Shown here: positions 1-8,030 of the stretch, one piece after another
Layout: each line of letters opens with the position of its first letter
How positions within the stretch are numbered: position 1 is the stretch's first letter
NCBI GenBank assembly: GCA_965214525.1
Contig: OZ243959.1
Span: forward strand, 930,001 to 994,000
DNA from: Qipengyuania_B sp965214525
GTDB taxonomy: Bacteria > Pseudomonadota > Alphaproteobacteria > Sphingomonadales > Sphingomonadaceae
Reading direction: 5' to 3'
DNA: 64,000 nucleotides
Notes under the pieces: generated by a model
Database searches by the model: none
What the model was told of the DNA's origin: nothing
The model's input: the letters and a program-made list of their open reading frames with translations, nothing else
Translations under genes and position numbers: made by a program

Positions 1-1
1 C

Positions 2-2107
2 ATGTGGTCCGAGCATTGCAGCTACAAATCCTCCCGCCTGCATCTGAAGAAACTACCGACCCAAGCGCCGTGGGTGATCTGCGGACCCGGCGAGAATGCC
101 GGCGTCATTGATATTGGAGATGGACAAGCGGCTATCTTCAAGATGGAGAGCCACAATCATCCAAGCTATATCGAACCCTATCAGGGCGCCGCAACGGGCG
201 TGGGCGGTATCTTGCGGGACGTGTTCACCATGGGCGCACGGCCGGTGGCGAACCTCAACGCGCTGCGTTTCGGCCGGCCCGATCACCCGAAGATGAAGCA
301 TCTGGTGAAAGGCGTGGTCGCTGGCATCGGCGGTTATGGCAATTGCGTGGGCGTGCCTACCGTGGGTGGGGAGACGAATTTCCACCCGGCCTATGACGGC
401 AATATCCTGGTCAATGCGATGACGGTCGGCGTGGCCGATGCGGACAGGATTTTCTACTCCGCCGCGACGGGTGTGGGCAATCCGATCGTCTATGTCGGTT
501 CAAAGACCGGACGTGACGGCATTCATGGCGCCACGATGGCAAGCGCCGATTTTGGCGACGATGCGGACGCGAAGCGCCCGACGGTGCAGGTCGGCGATCC
601 ATTCACGGAAAAGCTGCTGATCGAGGCGTGCCTGGAATTGATGGCGACCGACGCGATTGTCGCCATCCAGGACATGGGGGCGGCGGGCCTGACCAGTTCC
701 AGCGTCGAGATGGCGACCAACGGCAAGGCGGGCATCCGTCTGGACATGAACAAGGTGCCATGCCGGGAAGAAGGCATGACGCCTTACGAGATGATGCTGT
801 CGGAATCGCAGGAGCGAATGTTGATGGTGCTGAAGCCCGGCCGCGAGGCCGAGGCGGAGGCGATCTTCCGCAAGTGGGAGCTGGACTTTGCAGTGATAGG
901 CGAAGTCACCGACACGCAGCACATGGTGCTGGAATGGAACGGCGAAGTTGTGTGCGACATCCCGCTCGGCCCCTTGGCGGCCGATGCGCCGCTCTACGAC
1001 CGCCCGGCTATGTCCCGCGAGGAATACAAGACCTGGGCACAGGTCAAACCGCTGGAGGCTGTACCGGAAAGCACCGATATAGGCGCGGACCTGCTCAAGC
1101 TGATGGCCTCGCCCAACCTCGCCTCAAAACGCTGGATCTGGGAGCAGTATGACCGGCAGGTGGGCGGCGACACGCTGCAGACCGGCGGCGACGCGGCCGT
1201 CGTGCGCGTGCATGGCACGGGGAAGGCGCTGGCGATGACCACCGACTGCACGCCGCGCTATTGTTACGCCGACCCGTACGAAGGCGGCAAGCAGGCAGTG
1301 GCGGAGGCTTACCGCAATTTATGCGCGGTCGGAGCGCGGCCGCTGGCAATCACCAATTGCCTCAATTTCGGCAACCCGCAGCGGCCCGAGATCATGGCGC
1401 AGCTTACCGGCTGCCTTGAAGGGATGGCGGACGCCTGCCGCGCCTTGAACTTCCCGGTCGTGAGCGGGAATGTGTCCCTCTACAATGAGAGCAAAGCGAC
1501 GGGCGGCGGCTCAGCGATTTTGCCGACGCCGGCGATTGGCGGAGTGGGCATCATCGAGGATTATTCCAAGATGATGACGATGGGGTTCAAGGCGGAGGGC
1601 GAGGCGGTTGTTTTGATCGGCCAACCCAAAATTGGTCTTGGTCAATCCCTTTGGGCGCGAGAATGTCGAGGGATCGATGGCGGATCGCCTCCGGCAGTTG
1701 ACCTTGAAGAAGAACGACGAGTCGCCGAGGCTTTACGTGCTCTGATTGCCAGCGACATGATAACCGCGGCTCACGATATATCGGATGGTGGTTTGTTGGT
1801 CGCAGCCGCCGAAATGGCGCTTGCAGGGGGGATTGGGTGCAATTTGTGGTGCACCATCTACGATTGCACATCCGCCGATAAATTTAGCGAGTGGCAATCG
1901 ACTTATCTAATCACCACCACCGACTTCGACGCTGTGAGATCTTTCTTGGACGAACAAGGCGTCGCCAATTCCGGGATAGGCAGAACCGAGGGCGATAGCG
2001 TTCGTATAGAAATGTCCGACATTGGCATCCAAAGCATCTACAACGTCCCTCTCGCCGACCTCCGGACAGCCCATGAAAGCTTCTTCCGCGAGTGGATGGA
2101 AGGTTAG
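2..2107 (+). CDS. purL: Phosphoribosylformylglycinamidine synthase subunit PurL, 5' end cut by the window
   Basis: Catalyses the ATP- and glutamine-dependent conversion of FGAR to FGAM in purine synthesis, in the cytoplasm with PurQ and PurS. The visible 701 residues begin with MWSEHCSYKSS, a block that normally lies about 35 residues from the N-terminus, so the true start lies left of the window. The substrate-loop block MESHNHPS follows near residue 48, and AHDISDGGLL marks the second AIR-synthase-like half. The reading frame is intact to TAG. The last third (from about 1590) has visibly lower GC and less family-like sequence than the front part, so the gene may be a recombinant. Identification is secure. 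Confidence 0.97.
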   Translation: MWSEHCSYKSSRLHLKKLPTQAPWVICGPGENAGVIDIGDGQAAIFKMESHNHPSYIEPYQGAATGVGGILRDVFTMGARPVANLNALRFGRPDHPKMKHLVKGVVAGIGGYGNCVGVPTVGGETNFHPAYDGNILVNAMTVGVADADRIFYSAATGVGNPIVYVGSKTGRDGIHGATMASADFGDDADAKRPTVQVGDPFTEKLLIEACLELMATDAIVAIQDMGAAGLTSSSVEMATNGKAGIRLDMNKVPCREEGMTPYEMMLSESQERMLMVLKPGREAEAEAIFRKWELDFAVIGEVTDTQHMVLEWNGEVVCDIPLGPLAADAPLYDRPAMSREEYKTWAQVKPLEAVPESTDIGADLLKLMASPNLASKRWIWEQYDRQVGGDTLQTGGDAAVVRVHGTGKALAMTTDCTPRYCYADPYEGGKQAVAEAYRNLCAVGARPLAITNCLNFGNPQRPEIMAQLTGCLEGMADACRALNFPVVSGNVSLYNESKATGGGSAILPTPAIGGVGIIEDYSKMMTMGFKAEGEAVVLIGQPKIGLGQSLWARECRGIDGGSPPAVDLEEERRVAEALRALIASDMITAAHDISDGGLLVAAAEMALAGGIGCNLWCTIYDCTSADKFSEWQSTYLITTTDFDAVRSFLDEQGVANSGIGRTEGDSVRIEMSDIGIQSIYNVPLADLRTAHESFFREWMEG

Positions 2108-2108
2108 T

Positions 2109-2236
2109 GATCCTTCCCAAGCTCGCTTGGGGAGGGGGACCATGCGCAGCATGGTGGAGGGGTGAAGTCGAAATAGCTATACCCCTCTACCAGCCTTTGG
2201 CTGGTCTCCCTCCCCGAACAAGTTCAGGGAGGATTT
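2109..2236. repeat. REP-like element, two inverted hairpin units
   Basis: Two arms face each other. The left arm (about 2109-2163) contains the hairpins CCCAAGC-tc-GCTTGGG and ACCATGC-gca-GCATGGT and ends in GGAGGGG. The right arm (about 2180-2236), read on the other strand, repeats the layout with different stem bases (GAAC/GTTC and ACCAGCC/GGCTGGT) and shares the GGGGAGGG and AGAGGGG blocks. This is the layout of intergenic REP/BIME-type repeats frequent in sphingomonad genomes. The right end supplies the AGGGAGGA ribosome-binding site of the next gene. No transposase is nearby. Confidence 0.7.
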
Positions 2237-2237
2237 A

Positions 2238-2903
2238 ATGGCCAGCCACCCCTATTCCACCCTGCCCAATCTCACCGACGAAGAACGCGTCGCCCGCGCC
2301 CGATTGGCTTACGAGCGCCTCGCCACCCGGCGCACATGCCGCGCCTTCACCGACACGCCGGTTCCGCGCGAGGTTATCGAACACGCCATTCGCGCCGCCG
2401 GCACCGCCCCGTCGGGCGCGAACCACCAGCCGTGGCATTTCGCCGCCATTTCCTCCCCGGACAAGAAGCGCGCCATTCGCATCGCCGCCGAAGAAGAGGA
2501 GCGCGCCTTCTACGCTGAAAAGGCTTCGGAAGAATGGCTGGCAGCCCTTGCCCCGCTCGGCACGGACGCGGACAAGCGGTTCCTGGAGATCGCCCCGTGG
2601 CTGATCGTGTGCTTTGCGCAACGCAAGGGCGGGATCGAGGAAGACGGCGAGACGCAGAACTATTACGTCACGGAAAGCGTCGGCCTGGCTTGCGGATTGT
2701 TGCTCGCAACGCTGCACGAGGCGGGATTAGCCACGCTGACCCATACGCCAAGCCCAATGGGTTTCCTGCGCCAATTGTGCAAACGGCCAGAACACGAGAA
2801 GCCGCTGATGATCATCGTCGTCGGCCATCCAGACCCCGGCGCGACAATCACCGATCACGCGCTACGCAAGAAGCCGCTCGCACAGATCGCCAGCTGGCTT
2901 TAG
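2238..2903 (+). CDS. Nitroreductase-family FMN oxidoreductase
   Basis: Predicted soluble NAD(P)H-dependent FMN enzyme of 221 residues. The family motif sits near the N-terminus: RRTCRAF (FMN-phosphate contact), then AGTAPSGANHQPW (residues about 55-67), and a late GLATLTHTPSP segment followed by IIVVGHP, as in the BluB/iodotyrosine-deiodinase-like branch of nitroreductases. The start ATG is fixed by AGGGAGGA seven bases upstream, which lies inside the preceding repeat element. It stands alone between purL and the convergent coq4-like gene. The substrate cannot be told from sequence. Confidence 0.88.
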   Translation: MASHPYSTLPNLTDEERVARARLAYERLATRRTCRAFTDTPVPREVIEHAIRAAGTAPSGANHQPWHFAAISSPDKKRAIRIAAEEEERAFYAEKASEEWLAALAPLGTDADKRFLEIAPWLIVCFAQRKGGIEEDGETQNYYVTESVGLACGLLLATLHEAGLATLTHTPSPMGFLRQLCKRPEHEKPLMIIVVGHPDPGATITDHALRKKPLAQIASWL

Positions 2904-2920
2904 ACGGCCAGCGTCTTGCC

Positions 2921-3736
2921 CTAGGTTTCCGGCGCAATGAGATCATAGGGGTCGATCCCCTCGCTGCGCCAAACTCGATGACACTCACGATACCACGTCG
3001 GTTCGGGGATCTCGAGCAACCCTCTTACCTCGTCAAGGTCGAGCGCCAGCATATCGCGAATGGGCAGCCAAGTTAGCGGCGGACATGCCTTGCCAGTCCG
3101 GTGCGCCTGCAACGCCGCCTTGAAGATGGGTGCCCGGCTCTTCGTGATCCGCTTGATATGTGCCGCTCCAGCATACCCGATCAGCAGGTGCCCCTGGCTC
3201 GGCTGCTGCCCGTGGGTGAACAGCAACACGCATTGTTCGCCCAGCGGGTCACGGCCATAGCCGGTCAGCACGTGCATGAGGTCGTGCACGTCACGGCTGC
3301 GGTCGGAATACCACTGCGTCAAATCGTCGAACTTCGGTCGGCCCAGCTTGTCCGCCTCTGCCACCAGACCGGCGGCAGAAAGACCCTCGCGCTCCATGAA
3401 GTCGCAATAGGCATGCGCGACGGAACTTTTGGGTGTCTTGCGCAGTGCCTCATGATCATCGAGGATCGGCGGCAACGACGGCTCCGACTGGCGCAGTCGG
3501 TCGCCATGATCGCCCAAGGTCAACGCGCGCACACGTGGCATGAATTTTGCAGATGGCAGCGCGTCGAAGATCTTGAAGACGTGGCTAGTCTCTTCCTTGT
3601 CCTTCAGGAGTTCGCGAAAGTGATGGAACGCGCGGGGCAACGAATATCGCGGTTGCGCGCGCGTCGGATCTCGCAGGATCGTGCCATCGCTGGCGCATTC
3701 CTCATTCATGCTATCGGTGCGACTCATATCATTCAT
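2921..3736 (-). CDS. Coq4-family ubiquinone biosynthesis protein
   Basis: 271 residues from the chosen ATG, which has AAGGA nine bases upstream; an upstream in-frame TTG at 3790 is less likely. The Coq4 metal motif HDxxH-x11-E is complete: H151, D152, H155 and E167 in RDVHDLMHVLTGYG. Coq4 proteins bind a divalent metal and act on the C1 position of the ubiquinone ring precursor (decarboxylation/hydroxylation), at the membrane with the other Coq/Ubi enzymes. The 60-residue tail ahead of the domain is polar and probably disordered. It lies 57 bases behind serB on the same strand, with a palindrome just upstream that may be a repressor site. Confidence 0.88.
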   Translation of the reverse strand: MNDMSRTDSMNEECASDGTILRDPTRAQPRYSLPRAFHHFRELLKDKEETSHVFKIFDALPSAKFMPRVRALTLGDHGDRLRQSEPSLPPILDDHEALRKTPKSSVAHAYCDFMEREGLSAAGLVAEADKLGRPKFDDLTQWYSDRSRDVHDLMHVLTGYGRDPLGEQCVLLFTHGQQPSQGHLLIGYAGAAHIKRITKSRAPIFKAALQAHRTGKACPPLTWLPIRDMLALDLDEVRGLLEIPEPTWYRECHRVWRSEGIDPYDLIAPET

Positions 3737-3746
3737 GCTGCATTCC

Positions 3747-3768
3747 TTACTGACACTCATGTCAATAA
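3747..3768. promoter_or_regulatory. Candidate repressor operator in front of the coq4-like gene
   Basis: The plus strand reads TTAcTGACA-CTCA-TGTCAaTAA, an inverted repeat with nine-base arms broken by one mismatch pair. The sequence TGACA-n4-TGTCA resembles sites bound by TetR-family regulators. It overlaps the ribosome-binding site of the gene that starts at 3736, so a bound protein could block transcription or translation start. No regulator gene is adjacent, so the binding protein is unknown. Confidence 0.4.
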
Positions 3769-3793
3769 CTCGTAAACGCAGAAGTTCCAAGCC

Positions 3794-4678
3794 CTATCCG
3801 GCAACCCAATCGTGTTCGGCGATGTCGAACAGTTTCAGGATGGCGGTAAGCGGCCCTGCCTCGACCGATCCGTTGGCCGCATCTCTGGCGATTGGCTTGG
3901 CATGAACGGCCATGCCATAGGTCGCCGTTTGCAGCATCGGCACATCGTTTGCGCCATCTCCGCAAGCCAGGCTTACCGCCGCGTTTCCAAGCTGCGCCAG
4001 CTCCTCGCGCAGCACCCGCTGCTTGGCCGCGCTGTCGGTTACGGCGCCGACGAGCTTGCCGGCCAGCTTTCCGTCCGCCGCCGCCAGCCTGTTTCCGACC
4101 ACGCGATCGAAGCCCAGCATTTCGGCCACAGGATCGGCAAAATGGTGGAAACCGCCCGTCACCAATACCGTTCGGCACCCGCGCGCGTTCAATGTTTGAA
4201 CCAGCGTTCGCGCGCCCGGCATCGGCGTGATCCGCTCGGCGAGGCATCGGGCAAGCACGCCCTCGTCCAAGCCGTTCAGCAGCGCGACGCGCTCGACCAG
4301 GGCGCTTTCGAAATCCAGTTCGCCGCGCATGGCACGCTCGGTAATTGCCGCCACCTGTTCCTTCACCCCCGCATAACCGGCCAGTTCGTCGATGCATTCC
4401 TGCCCGATCATGGTCGAATCCATATCGGACACGAACAGGTCAGGAATACGGATCTGATCTTGCGCCACCAGCAGCGCGTCCGGAACGAATGCATCCGCCA
4501 GCACCTGGCGAATGGTGCGCGCCTCTCCGCCCACCAGATCGATCTCCATGACGTCGCCGCAGAAATCGAGCATCTGCGCCATCGCCACCTGTACCTCGCG
4601 CGCCGCAAGCGTGCCCGTGGCGCGTTCCAGGCTTGCCTCCAGCCCGGCAGGTGCTGCTAGAACGCGGGCGATGGGCAT
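3794..4678 (-). CDS. serB: Phosphoserine phosphatase SerB
   Basis: Last step of serine synthesis: hydrolysis of O-phospho-L-serine, in the cytoplasm. A HAD-superfamily enzyme of 294 residues with motif I DMDST (nucleophile D85, acid D87), motif II VTGGF, a lysine segment near KLVGAVTDSAAK, and motif III GDGANDVPML. The roughly 75-residue N-terminal part is the short ACT-like segment of the proteobacterial SerB type. The start MPIARV is chosen because AAGGA sits eight bases upstream; longer in-frame starts would run deep into miaA. Its start codon overlaps the start of the divergent miaA. Confidence 0.95.
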   Translation of the reverse strand: MPIARVLAAPAGLEASLERATGTLAAREVQVAMAQMLDFCGDVMEIDLVGGEARTIRQVLADAFVPDALLVAQDQIRIPDLFVSDMDSTMIGQECIDELAGYAGVKEQVAAITERAMRGELDFESALVERVALLNGLDEGVLARCLAERITPMPGARTLVQTLNARGCRTVLVTGGFHHFADPVAEMLGFDRVVGNRLAAADGKLAGKLVGAVTDSAAKQRVLREELAQLGNAAVSLACGDGANDVPMLQTATYGMAVHAKPIARDAANGSVEAGPLTAILKLFDIAEHDWVAG

Positions 4679-5573
4679 TGACGATCCTTTTGCATTTCCG
4701 GGCGACAGACCGCCACTGGCGCTCATCGCAGGGCCGACGGCGAGCGGCAAGAGCGCGCTTGCCGTGCGCCTTGCCCAACGGCTTGAGAAGGCCGTCATCA
4801 TCAACGCCGACAGCGCCCAGGGCTATGCCGACCTGCAGATCCTGAGCGCGCGGCCAACGGCGGCAGAGATGGGCGGAATTTGCCATTACCTGTTCGGCGA
4901 ATGGGACGGGGCAGAGGCATGTTCCGCGGCCGAATGGGCCGAGGCGGCCAAGGAAGCGATAGTGCTAGCACATCGCCGTGGAGCGGTGCCGATCCTGGTT
5001 GGCGGAACGGGCCTGTATCTTAGAACCTTGCTGGAAGGCATTGCCCCGATCCCACCGATCGAACCCGACATTCGCGACGCGGTGCGCGCTCTGGCACAGA
5101 CCGAGGCACGGGTCGCGCTCGAACGGGAAGACCCCGACGGTGCCGCCCTGCTCGCACCTTCCGACAAAGCGCGGACGACGCGCGCGCTGGAAGTCATCCG
5201 ATCGACGGGACAAAGCATTGGCGCCTGGCGCGCGCGCAACGAAGGCGGCATCGGCGATGACGTGACGCTCGATGCGCGCGTCCTGTTGCCGGACCGCGCC
5301 ACCCTATACGACCGTTGCGACCAGCGCTTTGTCGACATGATCGATAAAGGCGCGATCGACGAAGTCGAGCGGCTACTTTCGCGCCACCTCGATCCTGCAC
5401 TGCCGGTCATGCGCGCGATCGGCGTGCCGCAGATCGTGAACTACCTGGAAGGGCGCATCGACCATGAGACCATGCTTGCTGCAGGCGGCCTGGCAACTCG
5501 CCAATACGCCAAAAGGCAATTCACCTGGTTCCGCAACCAATCCCCGTCGCGATGGCAACTTATATCCGTTTGA
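4671..5573 (+). CDS. miaA: tRNA dimethylallyltransferase MiaA
   Basis: Transfers a dimethylallyl group to A37 of tRNAs that read UNN codons. The 300-residue protein has the P-loop GPTASGKS (21-28), the NADSAQGY block (the usual Q is present; D is in the expected place), VGGTGLYLRTL and a C-terminal RQYAKRQFTWFRNQ block. The ATG at 4671 is the only plausible start upstream of the P-loop; no strong ribosome-binding site precedes it. The first eight bases overlap the start of serB on the other strand, so each gene's promoter must lie inside the other's coding sequence. Confidence 0.96.
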   Translation: MGIDDPFAFPGDRPPLALIAGPTASGKSALAVRLAQRLEKAVIINADSAQGYADLQILSARPTAAEMGGICHYLFGEWDGAEACSAAEWAEAAKEAIVLAHRRGAVPILVGGTGLYLRTLLEGIAPIPPIEPDIRDAVRALAQTEARVALEREDPDGAALLAPSDKARTTRALEVIRSTGQSIGAWRARNEGGIGDDVTLDARVLLPDRATLYDRCDQRFVDMIDKGAIDEVERLLSRHLDPALPVMRAIGVPQIVNYLEGRIDHETMLAAGGLATRQYAKRQFTWFRNQSPSRWQLISV

Positions 5574-5648
5574 AACGCTCGAGACAAAATAATATGTCGT
5601 GGAAGACACTTGACAGATAATATCATTTCATTTAGTGACTCTTGCACT

Positions 5649-5684
5649 AGCCCGGCGCGCCCCCTACGCTCCGGGCTGTTCTTT
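5649..5684 (+). promoter_or_regulatory. Terminator-like hairpin in the ilvB leader (possible attenuator)
   Basis: AGCCCGG (5649-5655) pairs perfectly with CCGGGCT (5671-5677) and is followed by GTTCTTT. It lies 40 bases before the ilvB start, downstream of a TTGACA-like box at 5610-5615. The frame running through it from GTG 5635 is open into ilvB and carries several Leu and Ile codons. It may terminate miaA transcripts, or act as an attenuator for the ilv operon. The stem is short and the U-run is imperfect. Confidence 0.4.
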
Positions 5685-5718
5685 GCCTATCATCCTTAAG
5701 TCTAGCAAGGCCCGAAAC

Positions 5719-7470
5719 GTGACCAATCAAAGCAGTGGGGCTGCCATCCTTATCGATTGCCTGGAACGACAGGGCGTCAGCCATATCTTCGGCTATCCCG
5801 GGGGGGCGGTCCTGCCCATCTACGACGAGTTGTTCGAGCATTCGCGCATTCGCCATATCCTCGTGCGCCATGAAGCGGGCGCGGCTCACGCGGCCGAGGG
5901 CTATGCACGCTCGACCGGCAAACCTGGCGTCGTGCTGGTCACTTCCGGCCCCGGTGCGACGAACGCTGTGACCGGGATTGCCGATGCCTATATGGATTCG
6001 ATTCCTCTGGTGGTGATCACCGGGCAGGTGCCGACCCCGCTGATCGGGACAGACGCGTTTCAGGAAGCCGATACGATCGGGATCACGCGTCACTGCACCA
6101 AGCACAACTACCTGGTGAAGGATGTCGCCGATCTCGCGGCGACGATTGACGAGGCCTTTTCCATCGCCACGACCGGTCGCCCAGGGCCGGTGCTGGTCGA
6201 CATCCCCAAGGACATTCAGATTGCGCTTCTGCAGGATGCAATACCGTCCGCCGACGCACCCAAGGCCGCCACCCGCTACCGGCCAACCCTCTCTGCCGGC
6301 ACCAACGAGGTTGCACGTGCTGTCGAACTGCTCGCACGGGCGCAGCGACCAGCGTTTTATACTGGCGGCGGCATCATCAATTCCGGCGCGCGGGCAAGCG
6401 TGTTGCTGCGCGAACTGCAATCGCTCACCGGCGCTCCGGTTACCTCCACGCTGATGGGTCTGGGTGCGTTCCCGCACGACCACCCCGATTGGCTCGGCAT
6501 GCTGGGCATGCATGGCACTTACGAAGCGAACATGGTGATGAACCAGTGCGACGTAATGGTGTGCATCGGCGCGCGGTTCGATGACCGTGTCACCGGGCGT
6601 CTCGATGCCTTCTCCCCCAATTCGATCAAGATACAGATCGATATCGACCGGGCTTCGATCAACAAGAACGTCGCGGTCGATCTCGGTATCGTCGGCGATT
6701 GCGCGACCGTGCTGGAACAGTTCATCGCTCAGTGGAGCGATCGCAGGCCCCGGGATTTGAGGGAATGGAAGGCCCGGATCGCTGGTTGGCGCGCACGCGA
6801 AAGCCTTGCCTTTCCTGAGAGTGAAACCACGATCATGCCGCAAAAGGCGGTGGAGCGGCTGTTCGCCATGACACACGCGCACGACCCGATCATCACGACC
6901 GAGGTCGGGCAGCATCAGATGTGGGCGGCCCAGTATTTCGGTTTCAAGGCGCCGAACAAATGGCTGACCAGCGGTGGTCTGGGCACGATGGGCTACGGCT
7001 TGCCTGCCGCGATCGGCGCGCAACTCGGCAACCCCGATGCACTGGTCATCGACATCGCCGGTGAAGCTTCGATCCAGATGAATATCCAGGAACTTGCCAC
7101 CGCCACCCAATATCGGCTGCCGGTCAAGGTGTTCACCTTGAACAACGAATATATGGGCATGGTGCGCCAATGGCAGGAACTGACTTACGAGAGCCGCTAC
7201 TCCAATTCCTATTCCGACAGCCTGCCCGATTTTGTGAAATTGGCGGAAGCCTATGGCTGGAAGGGCATCCGCATTTGCGGGCCGGACGAGTTGGACGAAG
7301 GCATAGCCAGCATGATCGCGCATGACGGCCCAGTCTTCGTCGATTGCCAGGTGGACAAGGATGCCAATTGCCTGCCTATGATCATGTCGGGCGCAGCGCA
7401 TACCGATATGCTGCTTTATGGTGACTTGGTCGATGGCACCGCGGATGCGGCCGCAAAGGCCCTGGTATGA
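5719..7470 (+). CDS. ilvB: Acetolactate synthase large subunit
   Basis: Thiamine-diphosphate enzyme that joins two pyruvates, or pyruvate plus 2-oxobutyrate, in valine, leucine and isoleucine synthesis. 583 residues from a GTG start with CAAGG upstream; a longer frame from GTG 5635 is possible but less typical. Catalytic Glu is E52 in VRHEAGAAH. The thiamine-binding block reads IDIAGEASIQMN, with GEAS in place of the common GDAS/GDGS, and the FAD region includes MLGMHGTYEANM. It overlaps the small-subunit gene by four bases (ATGA), which points to translational coupling. Confidence 0.96.
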   Translation: MTNQSSGAAILIDCLERQGVSHIFGYPGGAVLPIYDELFEHSRIRHILVRHEAGAAHAAEGYARSTGKPGVVLVTSGPGATNAVTGIADAYMDSIPLVVITGQVPTPLIGTDAFQEADTIGITRHCTKHNYLVKDVADLAATIDEAFSIATTGRPGPVLVDIPKDIQIALLQDAIPSADAPKAATRYRPTLSAGTNEVARAVELLARAQRPAFYTGGGIINSGARASVLLRELQSLTGAPVTSTLMGLGAFPHDHPDWLGMLGMHGTYEANMVMNQCDVMVCIGARFDDRVTGRLDAFSPNSIKIQIDIDRASINKNVAVDLGIVGDCATVLEQFIAQWSDRRPRDLREWKARIAGWRARESLAFPESETTIMPQKAVERLFAMTHAHDPIITTEVGQHQMWAAQYFGFKAPNKWLTSGGLGTMGYGLPAAIGAQLGNPDALVIDIAGEASIQMNIQELATATQYRLPVKVFTLNNEYMGMVRQWQELTYESRYSNSYSDSLPDFVKLAEAYGWKGIRICGPDELDEGIASMIAHDGPVFVDCQVDKDANCLPMIMSGAAHTDMLLYGDLVDGTADAAAKALV

Positions 7471-7976
7471 ACGGCTCGATGATCGAGCGCCATGTTCTGA
7501 CAGTGATGGTCGACAACGAATCCGGCATTCTTGCCAAGATTGCCGGTCTGTTCACGGCGCGCGGCTACAACATCGACAGCCTGACGGTTGCCGACACTTC
7601 CGAGGACCACGCGGTCAGTCGCATCACCATCGTCACTCGCGGGCCACCGCAGGTGATCGACCAGATCCATGCTCAGCTTGACCGGTTGATACCGGTTCAC
7701 AAGGTGACGGACCTTACCGAAGAAGGTCCGCATGTCGAACGTGAGCTGGCGCTCGTCAAGGTCAGCGGGACGGGCGATTCGCGGGTCGAGGCGCTGCGTC
7801 TGGCCGACATCTTTCGCGCAAAGGTGATCGATTCCACCGTGCGCAGCTTCATTTTCGAATTGACCGGTGCGAGCGAGAAGATCGACAACTTCATCGAGCT
7901 GATGCGCGAGCTTGGCCTGACCGAAGTCGGCCGATCGGGGGTCGTGGGCATGATGCGCGGCGGCGATCGGGGTTGA
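7467..7976 (+). CDS. ilvN: Acetolactate synthase small (regulatory) subunit
   Basis: 169-residue regulatory partner of the large subunit; it confers feedback inhibition by valine and raises activity. An N-terminal ACT domain is visible (HVLTVMVDNESGILAKIAGL, then GYNIDSLTV), followed by the ALS_ss_C region with ERELALVKV and a C-terminal GRSGVVGMMRG. The start overlaps the stop of ilvB in ATGA. The length and motif order match the IlvH/IlvN family of alphaproteobacteria. Some annotators would name it ilvH. Confidence 0.95.
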   Translation: MNGSMIERHVLTVMVDNESGILAKIAGLFTARGYNIDSLTVADTSEDHAVSRITIVTRGPPQVIDQIHAQLDRLIPVHKVTDLTEEGPHVERELALVKVSGTGDSRVEALRLADIFRAKVIDSTVRSFIFELTGASEKIDNFIELMRELGLTEVGRSGVVGMMRGGDRG

Positions 7977-8030
7977 AATGCACGGACGTGCCGAGCAAGC
8001 CGGACCATGAAAGACAGGGGTGCGAACGAT

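Noticed and set aside
5647..7401. Long 584-codon minus-strand frame over ilvB
   Set aside because: High-GC coding DNA often keeps antisense frames open. ilvB on the plus strand has all family motifs; the antisense protein has no recognisable domain.
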